From NCBI RefSeq assembly GCF_000820165.1, contig NZ_CDDD01000013.1:62001-126000 (forward strand): a stretch of 64,000 nucleotides of DNA, read 5' to 3'. Below are positions 27,862-36,114 of the stretch, piece by piece (the stretch's first letter is position 1; each line of letters begins with the position of its first letter). A program made the translations under genes and the position numbers. The notes below the pieces were generated by a model. The model was not told the DNA's origin and did no database searches. It was given only the letters and a program-made list of their open reading frames with translations. The DNA is from Aeromonas taiwanensis (GTDB lineage: Bacteria > Pseudomonadota > Gammaproteobacteria > Enterobacterales > Aeromonadaceae).

Positions 27862-28602
27862 ATGGGTTATTCAGTGGATGTATCAGTCGTAGTGCCAGCC
27901 AAGGACGAGCGGGACAATCTGGCCCCCCTCATCACTGAAATCGATACCGCTTTGGGGGGCAGTTACGACTACGAATTGATCTATGTGGATGATGGCAGTG
28001 AAGACGACAGCTACGCACTCCTGTGCGAGCTGAAGGCCCGCTTTGCCAGGCTGCGGGTGGTGCGACACGTCAGGGCCGTCGGCCAGAGCATGGCGGTGCT
28101 GAGCGGCGTGCGCCAGGGGCGCGGTGACTGGCTGGTGGTCCTCGATGGGGATGGCCAGAACGATCCGGCCGACATTCCCGCCATGCTCGAGGAGGCCAAG
28201 CGCCGCTTCGAGGCGGACAAAAATCAGGTGGGACTCATCGGCCATCGCGTCACGCGCCGCGACGACTGGGTCAAGCGCCTCTCGTCGAAACTGGCCAACG
28301 GTTTTCGCGATCTGCTGCTCAAGGACGGTATCCCGGATACCGGTTGCGGGCTCAAGGTGGTGCGCCGTGAATGGTATCTGCGCCTGCCCTCCTTCAATCA
28401 CATGCACCGCTACATTCCCGCCCTGATCCAGGCGCAAGGGGGTACCATGTCTCCCTGGCCGGTCAATCACAGGCCGCGGCAGGCGGGCGTCTCCAAGTAC
28501 GGTGTCTGGAACCGGCTCTGGGTCGGGCTGGTGGACGTGGTCGGCGTCTGGTGGTTGCAGCGCCGCTCCAAGGTGGTCGAGATCCGGGAGATTCTGGAGT
28601 GA
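27862..28602 (+). CDS. Family 2 glycosyltransferase, polyprenyl-phosphate sugar synthase type (ArnC/DPM1-like)
   Basis: The 246-residue protein is a GT-A fold inverting glycosyltransferase. It opens SVVVPAKDERDNLAPLI, has DDGSEDDS near 45 and the metal-binding LDGDGQNDP near 94-102, and shows GCGLKVVRR in the second half. Unlike full-length ArnC or DesK-type proteins it lacks the C-terminal pair of membrane helices, as do DPM1-like synthases. It would transfer a sugar from a nucleotide donor to undecaprenyl phosphate. Its stop overlaps the start of the LAB_N gene by one base. Donor sugar is not determined by sequence; see the findings for a UDP-GalA hypothesis. Confidence 0.88.
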   Translation: MGYSVDVSVVVPAKDERDNLAPLITEIDTALGGSYDYELIYVDDGSEDDSYALLCELKARFARLRVVRHVRAVGQSMAVLSGVRQGRGDWLVVLDGDGQNDPADIPAMLEEAKRRFEADKNQVGLIGHRVTRRDDWVKRLSSKLANGFRDLLLKDGIPDTGCGLKVVRREWYLRLPSFNHMHRYIPALIQAQGGTMSPWPVNHRPRQAGVSKYGVWNRLWVGLVDVVGVWWLQRRSKVVEIREILE

Positions 28603-28967
28603 TGGATACCCTGCTCTCCATGCCACTGGACTGGCTGGACTGGACCGGTCTGCATGTCACCGGCTGGAAGATCATCGGTTACACCGGGGCGCTCATGTTC
28701 GGCGGCCGCTGGCTGGTGCAGTTCATTGCCTCGAAGCGGGCCGGGCGGCCCGTCATTCCCCGCCTGTTCTGGTACATGAGCGTGCTCGGCAGCCTGATGA
28801 CCCTCAGCTACTTCGTCTTCTCCCCCAAGCAGGACTCCGTCGGCGTGCTGCAGAATCTCTTCCCCACCTTCACCGCCCTCTACAGCCTCTATCTGGACAT
28901 CCAGCATCGCGGCTGGAACCGGGACAAGCTGGCCACCAACCGGGAGGTGCGCGATGGTGGCGAGTGA
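28602..28967 (+). CDS. LAB_N-domain small membrane protein (lipid-A-disaccharide synthase N-terminal-like)
   Basis: This 121-residue protein has about three hydrophobic helices and the LAB_N pattern (GWKIIGYTGALMFGGRWLVQF, then PRLFWYMSVLGSLMTL and a final LQNLFPTFTALYSLYLD). It is a stand-alone form of a domain that in some bacteria precedes LpxB. Such proteins are commonly found between a polyprenyl-phosphate glycosyltransferase and a GT39 transferase, where a role in moving or presenting the lipid-linked sugar is plausible but unproven. It overlaps the upstream gene by one base and the downstream gene by 14 bases. Confidence 0.87.
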   Translation: MDTLLSMPLDWLDWTGLHVTGWKIIGYTGALMFGGRWLVQFIASKRAGRPVIPRLFWYMSVLGSLMTLSYFVFSPKQDSVGVLQNLFPTFTALYSLYLDIQHRGWNRDKLATNREVRDGGE

Positions 28968-30645
28968 TCGCTTCTTGCTCGACCAGCGCTCCCTGGGCTG
29001 GCTGCTGCTGATCGCCCTGGTGGTGCTGGGAGCGGGTCTGGGCTTGCGGGATCCCTGGCCAGCCGATGAGCCCCGTTTCGCCCTGGTGGCCAAGGAGATG
29101 GTGGAGAGCGGCCAGTGGCTGTTCCCCATGCGCGGCGGCGAGATCTATCCGGACAAGCCCCCCATGTTTATGTGGGGGATAGCGATAGGGTATCTGCTGA
29201 CCGGTTCCATCAAGGTGGCCTTCCTGCTGCCCTCCCTGCTGGCGGGTCTGCTGACCATAGCGCTGGTGTGGGATCTGGGCCGCCGGCTGTGGAGCGCGCA
29301 AGTGGGCTTTATGGCCGGTCTGCTGCTGCTGTTCACCGTCCAGTTCACCCTGCAGGCCAAGACGGCGCAGATAGATGCCCTGGTGACCTTCTTCATCACC
29401 CTCGGCGTCTACGGTTTCATCCGTTTCCTGCTCTGTGAGGGGGGCTGGCGCTGGTACTGGCTCGGCTGGTTCGCCGCCGGCCTTGGCATCATCACCAAGG
29501 GGGTGGGGATCCTGGCCGTGCTGATCCTGATCCCGGCTGTCTGGACCCATAGGGAGCAGATCCGCGCCGCCTCCCGGGCCGACTGGCTGAAAGGGCTGGC
29601 GGGGCCCCTGTTCATGCTGCTGGCCATCGGCCTGTGGCTGGTGCCCATGTTGCTCGCCGTGGCCCAGAGCGGGGATCCCGTGCTGCAAGCCTACCGGGAC
29701 AACATACTGCTGCGCCAGACGGTGACCCGCTATGCCAACTCCTGGCACCACGTCAAACCCTTCTGGTATTACCTCACCTCGGTGATCCCGCCATTCTGGC
29801 TGCCCCTCTCCCTGCTGCTGCCCTGGCTGGTGGTGGCGTGGCGCAAGGCCGTTCAGGGGCGGGACAAGTGCATCATCCTGCTGCTCGGTTACCTGGTGCT
29901 GGTGATCGTGTTCTTCTCGGTGTCGCCGGGCAAGCGCGGCGTCTATGTCACGCCGGGCACGCCGGCCCTGGCCCTGCTGACGGCCCCCTTCATCGCCGAG
30001 CTGCTGGCCCGGCGCTGGCCCGGCCGCCTGCTGTCGGGCCTTGGCTGGTTGCTGGGGATCGTCGGCGTGGGCGGTGCCGCGGCGCTGGTCTTCAGTGCCA
30101 GGCTGGCGAGCAAGGCCGGAGAGCTGGGGCCGGCCCCCTGGCTGCCCTTGCTGGTGCTGGGGGTTGCGCTGCTGCTCCTCAATGCCGGGCTGCGCCGGGC
30201 GCCCCTCACCGCCATCCTCAGTTCGCTGGCGGTGGGCTGGCTGATCTACTCCTGCTGGATCTGCGTGAAGCTCAATGACCTGCGCACCCCCGAGGGGGTG
30301 ATGGCGCTGGCGGTGGAGCGGGTGCCTGCGGAGAACGCGCTGCTGCTGGCCGGCTTCAAGGAGCAGCACCTGCTGTTCACCCGTCAGCCGCTCTGGCACT
30401 ACTCCTATCGGATGCCGGACGAAGAGCAGGCTCGCGAGGCGGCGGCCTGGGTGGCGGCGGCCCCCGGCCGCCAGGTGCTGGGGGCAGCCGATCTCATGGC
30501 GCGCTGCTTCGAGCCCTCCCTCATGGAGAATCTCGGCAATCGCCACCGCACCGACTGGATGCTGGCCGACAGCTCGGCCCTCAAGCCCCAGTGCCGCGGG
30601 CTTACCCCCGGGATCGAGCCGTTCCACTATGCCCCCGGCCCCTGA
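28954..30645 (+). CDS. GT39/ArnT-like membrane glycosyltransferase
   Basis: The 563-residue polytopic protein matches the ArnT/protein-O-mannosyltransferase superfamily. The first periplasmic loop carries the acidic motif PADEPRFALVAKEM, near residues 34-47, typical of the metal-binding catalytic site, and DKPPMFMW follows. About ten or more membrane helices precede a C-terminal soluble domain. These enzymes transfer a sugar from a polyprenyl-phosphate carrier to lipid A or other periplasmic acceptors. It overlaps the LAB_N gene by 14 bases and closes the cassette at a terminator. The sugar and acceptor are unknown; this is not called arnT because the remaining arn genes are not seen here. 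Confidence 0.88.
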   Translation: MVASDRFLLDQRSLGWLLLIALVVLGAGLGLRDPWPADEPRFALVAKEMVESGQWLFPMRGGEIYPDKPPMFMWGIAIGYLLTGSIKVAFLLPSLLAGLLTIALVWDLGRRLWSAQVGFMAGLLLLFTVQFTLQAKTAQIDALVTFFITLGVYGFIRFLLCEGGWRWYWLGWFAAGLGIITKGVGILAVLILIPAVWTHREQIRAASRADWLKGLAGPLFMLLAIGLWLVPMLLAVAQSGDPVLQAYRDNILLRQTVTRYANSWHHVKPFWYYLTSVIPPFWLPLSLLLPWLVVAWRKAVQGRDKCIILLLGYLVLVIVFFSVSPGKRGVYVTPGTPALALLTAPFIAELLARRWPGRLLSGLGWLLGIVGVGGAAALVFSARLASKAGELGPAPWLPLLVLGVALLLLNAGLRRAPLTAILSSLAVGWLIYSCWICVKLNDLRTPEGVMALAVERVPAENALLLAGFKEQHLLFTRQPLWHYSYRMPDEEQAREAAAWVAAAPGRQVLGAADLMARCFEPSLMENLGNRHRTDWMLADSSALKPQCRGLTPGIEPFHYAPGP

Positions 30646-30670
30646 GGCTGGAGACCCGGATCGGATAAGC

Positions 30671-30702
30671 AGAAGGGCTGCCAGTGGCAGCCCTTCTTGT
30701 TG
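30671..30702 (+). terminator. Terminator after the GT39 gene
   Basis: AGAAGGGCTGCCA pairs with TGGCAGCCCTTCT, followed by TGTTG. The stem is strong but the T run is weak. Confidence 0.72.
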
Positions 30703-30720
30703 TCGGATCCCCCGGTGCGA

Positions 30721-30810
30721 TCAGGCCTTGTAATATGCCTTGTACCAGTGGACGAAGCTCTCTACCCCTTCCCTCAACCCGACTCTGGGTCTATAGCCGG
30801 TTGCTTCGGT
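30721..30810 (-). pseudogene. 3' remnant of a second UDP-glucuronate epimerase gene
   Basis: On the minus strand this segment encodes 29 codons plus a stop that repeat the C-terminus of the adjacent epimerase gene: 22 of the last 28 residues are identical (shared core YRPRVG...EGVESFV.WY). The DNA copies are clearly diverged but share a 21-base identical run. It lies 22 bases beyond the intact gene's stop, in a different frame, with nothing recognisable upstream. It looks like the leftover tail of an older allele after replacement or recombination. Confidence 0.85.
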
Positions 30811-30832
30811 ACGAACAGGGCCCGTTGGGGGC

Positions 30833-31843
30833 TCAGGCTTGGTAGTAGGATCTGTACCAGTTGACGAAACTCTCGACCCCCTCTTTCAACCCGACTCTGG
30901 GTCTATAACTCGTCGCCTCGAACAGCGCCTCGGTGTCGGCCCAGGTGGCGAGCACATCACCGGGCTGCATGGGCATCATGTTGCGGATGGCCTGCTTGCC
31001 GAGGGCAGCCTCGATGGCCTCCACAAAGTCCAGCAGCCGCACCGGGCTGCCGTTGCCGATGTTGAAGAGGCGATAGGGGGCCGGGCTCGACTCGGTCTGC
31101 CCATGCCAGTTCGCCTCGCCGACCGGCGGGCGGTCCGCGATGCGCACTATGCCTTCCACTATGTCGTCGATGTGGGTGAAGTCCCGGCTGAGCTGGCCCT
31201 GGTTGTAGATGTCGATGGGCTCGCCATTGAGGATGGCGCGCACGAACTTGAACAGCGCCATGTCGGGGCGTCCCCAGGGGCCGTAGACGGTGAAGAAGCG
31301 CAGTCCCGTGGTCGGCAATCCATACAGGTGGGAGTAGGAGTGGGCCATCAGCTCGTTGGCTTTTTTGCTCGCCGCATACAGGGAGACGGGGTGATCCACC
31401 CCGTCCGAGGTCTTGAACGGCATCTGCTCGTTGAGGCCGTACACCGAGCTGGAAGAGGCGTAGATCAGGTGTCCGATCCCGTGATGGCGGCACCCCTCCA
31501 GCACCGTCAGGGTGCCGGTGAGGTTGCTGTCGGCGTAGGCAAAGGGATTGTCCAGGGAGTAGCGCACCCCGGCCTGGGCACCGAGGTGGATCACCCGTTC
31601 GAACCGCTCCCGGGCACTCTCGCGGGCAAAGAATGCCGCCATGGCTTGCCTGTCCGCGAGATCGCAACGCTCGAAGCGGAACCCGGGCAGCGGCAGGAGC
31701 CGGGCCAGGCGCGCCTCCTTCAGGCTCACCTCGTAGTAGTCGTTGAGGTTGTCGAGACCGACCACCTCGTGGCCCTCCTGGATGAGCCGCTGCGCCAGGT
31801 GAAACCCGATGAAGCCGGCGGCGCCGGTGACGAGATACTTCAT
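30833..31843 (-). CDS. UDP-glucuronate 4-epimerase (NAD-dependent SDR)
   Basis: This enzyme interconverts UDP-glucuronate and UDP-galacturonate. The 336-residue extended SDR protein has the NAD motif GAAGFIG at 7-13, the SSSSVYG segment and the catalytic pair Tyr156/Lys160 in YAASKK. The LDNLNDYYE loop and [14 protein letters not shown] stretch are characteristic of UDP-GlcA epimerases rather than UDP-glucose 4-epimerases. It overlaps the ugd stop by four bases (ATGA), so substrate supply and epimerisation are cotranslated. A degenerate second 3' end lies immediately downstream. Confidence 0.92.
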   Translation of the reverse strand: MKYLVTGAAGFIGFHLAQRLIQEGHEVVGLDNLNDYYEVSLKEARLARLLPLPGFRFERCDLADRQAMAAFFARESARERFERVIHLGAQAGVRYSLDNPFAYADSNLTGTLTVLEGCRHHGIGHLIYASSSSVYGLNEQMPFKTSDGVDHPVSLYAASKKANELMAHSYSHLYGLPTTGLRFFTVYGPWGRPDMALFKFVRAILNGEPIDIYNQGQLSRDFTHIDDIVEGIVRIADRPPVGEANWHGQTESSPAPYRLFNIGNGSPVRLLDFVEAIEAALGKQAIRNMMPMQPGDVLATWADTEALFEATSYRPRVGLKEGVESFVNWYRSYYQA

Positions 31844-33201
31844 TGTGCCTTCTCCAGAATGCGTGCCTGTTCCAGGCTGTTGCCGCGGCCAATGGCGTAA
31901 TAGGTGAAGCCGCGCTGGTGCAGGCGGGCCGGATCATAGAGGTTGCGGCCATCGAGGATGACGGGCTGCTTCAGGGTGCGTTTGATGAGCTCGAAGTCGG
32001 GGGCGCGGAACTGTTGCCACTCGGTGCAGATGAGCAGGGCATCGGCGCCCTTGAGGGCGGCTTCCTGGGTGCCGCACAGGGCCAGATCGTCGCGCAGGCC
32101 GTAAAGGTGCTGGGCCTCTTTCATCGCCTCGGGATCGAACGCCTGCACCTTGCCGCCGGCGGCCCAGATGGCCTCCATCAGCACCCGGCTCGGGGCTTCG
32201 CGCATGTCGTCGGTGTTGGGCTTGAAGGCCAGCCCCCAGAGCGCGAAGGTGAGACCGCTCAAGTCTGCACCGAAGTGCTGGTGGAGGCGCTCGGCGAGCC
32301 TGTGCTTCTGTCTGTCATTGACCTGTTCCACCGAGCGCAGCAGGGGCACGTCACAGCCGTTTTCGCTGGCGGTATGGATCAGCGCCTTCACATCCTTGGG
32401 GAAGCAGGAGCCGCCGTAGCCGCAGCCCGGGTAGATGAAGTGATAGCCGATGCGCGGATCGGCGCCTATCCCCTTGCGCACCTCCTCGATATCGGCCCCG
32501 AGGCGCTCCGCCAGCCCGGCCATCTCGTTCATGAAGGAGATCTTGGTGGCCAGCATGGCGTTGGCGGCGTACTTGGTCAGCTCGGCGCTGCGTTCGTCCA
32601 TCTGGATGATGCGATCGTGCTGGCGGTTGAAGGGGGCGTAGAGCTCTTCCAGCAGGGCGAAGGCATGGGACGAGCCGGTACCGATGATGATGCGATCCGG
32701 CCGCAGGCAGTCATTGACGGCGGCCCCCTCCTTGAGGAACTCGGGGTTGGAGACCACCTCCAGGGGCAGCTCGACGCCGCGATCGCGCAGTATGGCCTCG
32801 ATATGGTGGCGTACCCTGGCGGCGGTGCCGACCGGCACAGTGCTCTTGTTGATCACCACCTTGCCTGCCTGCATCAGCTGACCTATGGTGCCCGCCACCG
32901 CCAGCACGTGCTTGAGATCGGCGGAGCCGTCCTCGTCCGGCGGGGTACCGACCGCGATGAAGATGAGCTCGGCGAAGGCTACCCCTTCGGTCACGTCCGT
33001 GGTGAAGTGCAGGCGGCCGGCCTGATGGTTGGCCTGCACCATGGGGGCGAGGCCGGGTTCGAAGATGGGGATGATCCCCTCCTTGAGGCGCGCCACCTTG
33101 GCGGCATCCACATCCACGCAGGTCACCTGGTGGCCCATCTCCGCCAGCACGGCGGCCTGGACCAGACCGACATACCCTATCCCGAATACGGTGACTCTCA
33201 T
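31840..33201 (-). CDS. ugd: UDP-glucose 6-dehydrogenase
   Basis: Ugd oxidises UDP-glucose to UDP-glucuronate with two NAD. The 453-residue protein starts [14 protein letters not shown] with the dinucleotide motif, contains [17 protein letters not shown] and the catalytic Cys266 in GGSCFPKD. The start at 33201 agrees with the family N-terminus; further upstream the frame runs into the promoter region. It is the first gene of the ugd-epimerase pair. A set of 11-base-spaced repeats lies about 90-110 bases upstream. Confidence 0.96.
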   Translation of the reverse strand: MRVTVFGIGYVGLVQAAVLAEMGHQVTCVDVDAAKVARLKEGIIPIFEPGLAPMVQANHQAGRLHFTTDVTEGVAFAELIFIAVGTPPDEDGSADLKHVLAVAGTIGQLMQAGKVVINKSTVPVGTAARVRHHIEAILRDRGVELPLEVVSNPEFLKEGAAVNDCLRPDRIIIGTGSSHAFALLEELYAPFNRQHDRIIQMDERSAELTKYAANAMLATKISFMNEMAGLAERLGADIEEVRKGIGADPRIGYHFIYPGCGYGGSCFPKDVKALIHTASENGCDVPLLRSVEQVNDRQKHRLAERLHQHFGADLSGLTFALWGLAFKPNTDDMREAPSRVLMEAIWAAGGKVQAFDPEAMKEAQHLYGLRDDLALCGTQEAALKGADALLICTEWQQFRAPDFELIKRTLKQPVILDGRNLYDPARLHQRGFTYYAIGRGNSLEQARILEKAQ

Positions 33202-33286
33202 CTGCGATAGCTCCTTGAGGCAGACTTGTTGCAAGACAGCCATTCTAGAGCGATTCAACCCCGTGAACAGCGGGCTCTGCCGGGTT

Positions 33287-33313
33287 TTCAGCGTTTCTTC
33301 AGGTTCTCTTCAG
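33287..33313 (-). repeat. Three CTGAA direct repeats with exact 11-base period
   Basis: TTCAG (CTGAA on the minus strand) begins at 33287, 33298 and 33309, a one-turn spacing typical of OmpR/PhoB-type response-regulator binding sites. It lies 17 bases upstream of the weak -35 of the proposed ugd promoter. The binding protein is unknown. Confidence 0.55.
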
Positions 33314-33371
33314 CCTGGCGCAAGAGGGAGTGGCAGATCTTGGTGCAGGGGCTGTAACGCTGGGCTGACGA

Positions 33372-33386
33372 GCACCATTTTGGTGC
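33372..33386. repeat. Palindrome GCACCA-TTT-TGGTGC
   Basis: A perfect 6-base-pair inverted repeat with a three-base centre, in the ugd/yitT gap. It could be an operator or a short RNA hairpin; no assignment is made. Confidence 0.45.
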
Positions 33387-33517
33387 GTGTGGTCGCGGAC
33401 TTGTGATCCGGCTCACTCAAACCGGACACTGTGACCATTACGAAGTCCCGGCCCACGGGGCTCATTCCCGCCAGAGATGGCGGCAGACACTCTTTCACTT
33501 CGCATGGACACCCGGTT

Positions 33518-34126
33518 ATGGACAACACCCCCCGCTCTGCGCACCCGCTCTATGAGGATGTGCTCGCCCTGCTGACCGCGGCAGGTTTCGTTTCACTCGG
33601 CATCTTCCTGTTCCATCAGGTCGGGCTGCTCACCGGTGGCACCGCCGGGTTGGCCCTGCTGTTGCAGCAGGTGACCGGCATCAGCTTCGGCCTGCTGTTC
33701 TTCACCATGAACCTGCCCTTCTATGCCCTGGCCTGGCTCAGGATGGGGCCGCGTTTCACCCTCAACACCTTCGCTTCCGTGGCCACCGTCTCCTTCATGA
33801 CGGACCACCTCAACGCCGTGTTGCAGATAGGCAAGATTGAACCCGTCTATGCGGCCCTGATCGGGGGTACCCTGATCGGCATGGGGCTGCTCATCATGTT
33901 CCGCCACAAGGCGAGCCTGGGAGGCTTCAACATCCTGGCGCTCTTCATCCAGGACAGGTTCGGCATCCGGGCTGGAAAGCTGCAAATGGGGCTGGATTGT
34001 GCCATCGTCATCGCCTCTTTCTTCGTGGTCTCCCCCTGGTTGCTGGCTCTCTCCGTGGTGGCCGCCATCATCTGTAACCTGGTGTTGACACTCAATCACA
34101 AGCCGGGCCGTTATCAGATTGCCTGA
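33518..34126 (+). CDS. YitT-family (DUF161) membrane protein
   Basis: The 202-residue protein has about five to six hydrophobic helices and the YitT pattern with LTGGTAGLALLL near the N-terminus. The family's function is not established; some members have been linked to transport. I chose the ATG at 33518 (MDNTPRSAHP) because the upstream extension of the frame is polar and unlike the family. It stands alone, between the ugd control region and a terminator. Confidence 0.85.
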   Translation: MDNTPRSAHPLYEDVLALLTAAGFVSLGIFLFHQVGLLTGGTAGLALLLQQVTGISFGLLFFTMNLPFYALAWLRMGPRFTLNTFASVATVSFMTDHLNAVLQIGKIEPVYAALIGGTLIGMGLLIMFRHKASLGGFNILALFIQDRFGIRAGKLQMGLDCAIVIASFFVVSPWLLALSVVAAIICNLVLTLNHKPGRYQIA

Positions 34127-34147
34127 GCCGCCGGCTCGCCCCGACAC

Positions 34148-34178
34148 AAAAAGAGCGCCTTATGGCGCTTTTTTTTTC
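34148..34178 (+). terminator. Terminator after the YitT gene
   Basis: AAAAAGAGCGCC pairs with GGCGCTTTTTT around TTAT and ends in a long T run. Confidence 0.88.
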
Positions 34179-34275
34179 TCTGCAGTCTGGGGAGTCTGGG
34201 GCCCGGCCCCGGCTCTCTGGGCAGTGCATTTCCGGGGCCTGGGGGTTATCGCGATGGACGGCGGCGGGCCCGAGA

Positions 34276-35067
34276 TCAGATCACCATGGGCAGGCCGCTC
34301 CGGGGGTGGTGGATCACCTGGGCCGGGTAGCCGTAGAGCCGCTCGATGAGCGCCGGCGTCAGCACCTCTGCCGGGGCGCCGTCCGCCATCAGGCGGCCCT
34401 GGGCCAGCATCACCAGCCGGTCGGCGTAGCGGGCTGCGAGGTTGAGATCGTGCAGCACCACCAGCACGGCGGTGTGACGGCCGGCCAGGGCGCGGGCCAT
34501 GGCGAGCAGCTGATGCTGGTACTTGAGGTCGAGGGCCGAAGTGGGTTCGTCGAGCAGCAGCAGCCTCGGTTGTTGGGGCTCGTCGGGCGCCTGCCAGATC
34601 TGGGCAAGCACCCGGGCGAACTGTACCCGCTGGCGTTCCCCGCCGGAGAGGCCGGGATAGAGGCGGCCGGCCAGATGATCCACCCCGGCATGGGTCATGG
34701 CGGCCCGCACTATGTGGTCGCGCCGGCTGGCTGGCTCGCTGTGGGGCAACCGGCCCATGGCCACCACCTCCTCGCAGAGGAAGGGAAAGCTCAGGGAGGA
34801 GCTCTGGGGCAAGACGCCGACCCGGTGCGCCAGCGCGTTGCCGGCCCAGCTCTGGCGTTCCCGGCCGAACAGGGTGATGGAGCCCTGACAGGCCAGCTCG
34901 CCGGTCAGGCACTTGAGCAGCGAACTCTTGCCCGCGCCATTGGGGCCGAGCAAGGCGGTCAGACTGCCCGCCTGCAGGCTGAGATCCAGGCTGTCAAGGA
35001 TGAGGCGGTTGCCCCGGGTGAGGCTGATCTCCCGGCACTCAAGCAGGGGGGAGGGGGATCCGGGCAA
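34276..35067 (-). CDS. hmuV: Heme ABC transporter ATP-binding protein HmuV
   Basis: HmuV powers import of heme across the inner membrane. The 263-residue ATPase has Walker A GPNGAGKSS at 41-49, signature LSGGE at 140-144 and Walker B LLLLDEPTSALD at 169-180. It follows hmuU by 15 bases and ends the hmuTUV operon. The group resembles FecE/HmuV ATPases; heme specificity is assigned from the neighbouring hutX, hutZ and heme receptor genes. Confidence 0.93.
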   Translation of the reverse strand: MPGSPSPLLECREISLTRGNRLILDSLDLSLQAGSLTALLGPNGAGKSSLLKCLTGELACQGSITLFGRERQSWAGNALAHRVGVLPQSSSLSFPFLCEEVVAMGRLPHSEPASRRDHIVRAAMTHAGVDHLAGRLYPGLSGGERQRVQFARVLAQIWQAPDEPQQPRLLLLDEPTSALDLKYQHQLLAMARALAGRHTAVLVVLHDLNLAARYADRLVMLAQGRLMADGAPAEVLTPALIERLYGYPAQVIHHPRSGLPMVI

Positions 35068-35082
35068 GGGGACTGTCTCCTG

Positions 35083-36114
35083 TTACAGGGTCCGGCGGCT
35101 CTTGACCAAGAGCCAGATGAAGAAGGGAGCCCCCATCAGGGCGGTGATGATGCCGACCGGCATCTCGGCCGGCGCCAGCAGGGTGCGCGCCAGCATGTCG
35201 GCGCCCAGTAGCAGGGCTGCCCCGAGCAAGGCGGAGAGCGGCAGCAGCCGGACGTGGTTGGGGCCGGCCAGCAGCCGCACCAGGTGGGGCACCACCAGGC
35301 CGACGAAGCCGATCATGCCCGCCACCGCCACCGCCACGCCGACTCCGGCGGCGGTGAGCAGGATGAGCCGCCGCTTGAGGGCCTGCACGTTCACCCCCAG
35401 GTGGCGAGCCTCCCCTTCGCCCAGCAGCAGGGCGTTGAGGGGATTGGCATCGCGCGCGAACAGCAGCAGCAGGGCGGCCAGGGTCAGCAGCGCCAGCGCC
35501 ACGTCCACCGGCTTGCCCGCCGCCAGCGATCCCATCTGCCACAGGCTCAGGTTGCGCAGCATCTGATCGTCGGCGAGGTAGGTGAGCAGGCCGATCACGG
35601 CGCCGGAGAGCGCCGTGATGGCGACGCCGGCCAGCAGCATGACGGTGACCGAGGTGCCCCCCTCCCGGGTGCCGAGCAGATAGACGAGGGTGGTGGTCAG
35701 CGCCCCGCCGAGGAAGGCGAGCAGGGGCAGCAGGCCGAGGCCGAGCAACGCCTGCAGCTGCTGGCCAAGAGGGGCCAGCAGCACGATGGCCAGGGCGGCG
35801 CCGAGCGCTGCGCCGCCGGAGACGCCGATGATGCCGGGATCGGCCAGGGGGTTGCGAAACAGCCCCTGCATCACGGCGCCGCAGAGGCCGAGGATGCCCC
35901 CCACCGCGATGCAGAGCAGGGTGCGGGGCAGGCGGATCTCTTTCACGACGAGGAGCTTGTGGGCCTCCATCCCGCTCGCCTGCCCGGCGAACAGGGCGCG
36001 CAGGCTCTCGCCAAACGACAGGGACATGGGGCCGGTCGCCAGGGAGCCGACCAGCAGCAGCGCCAGCGCACCGCCGGTGAGGGCGAGCAGCCAAGGCAGT
36101 GGCAGGCGCATCAT
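35083..36114 (-). CDS. hmuU: Heme ABC transporter permease HmuU
   Basis: This is a FecCD-family permease of 343 residues with about ten membrane helices, with the family's LGxxGAxxQGLFRNPLADPGIIGVSGGA region and GLVVPHLVRLL near the C-terminus. The ATGATG start at 36114 overlaps the hmuT stop (TGA) by four bases; a start at 36132, inside hmuT, is possible but less likely. It works with HmuT and HmuV to import heme. Confidence 0.93.
   Translation of the reverse strand: MMRLPLPWLLALTGGALALLLVGSLATGPMSLSFGESLRALFAGQASGMEAHKLLVVKEIRLPRTLLCIAVGGILGLCGAVMQGLFRNPLADPGIIGVSGGAALGAALAIVLLAPLGQQLQALLGLGLLPLLAFLGGALTTTLVYLLGTREGGTSVTVMLLAGVAITALSGAVIGLLTYLADDQMLRNLSLWQMGSLAAGKPVDVALALLTLAALLLLFARDANPLNALLLGEGEARHLGVNVQALKRRLILLTAAGVGVAVAVAGMIGFVGLVVPHLVRLLAGPNHVRLLPLSALLGAALLLGADMLARTLLAPAEMPVGIITALMGAPFFIWLLVKSRRTL

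Larger units (their letters stand above)
33202..33517. promoter_or_regulatory. Divergent ugd/yitT control region
   Basis: This 316-base gap holds promoter signals for ugd on the minus strand: a TAGAAT -10 at 33247-33242 with CTGTTC (weak -35) 17 bases upstream. It also holds the CTGAA direct repeats described separately and a 15-base hairpin-forming palindrome at 33372-33386. The poor -35 with upstream repeats suggests an activator-dependent promoter. I see no coding gene. Confidence 0.5.

Noticed and set aside
27862-30645. Reading the glycosyltransferase cassette as arnC/arnT of the Ara4N pathway
   Set aside because: The GT2 and GT39 resemble that family, but arnA, arnB, arnD and arnE/F are not present and a LAB_N protein takes the middle place.
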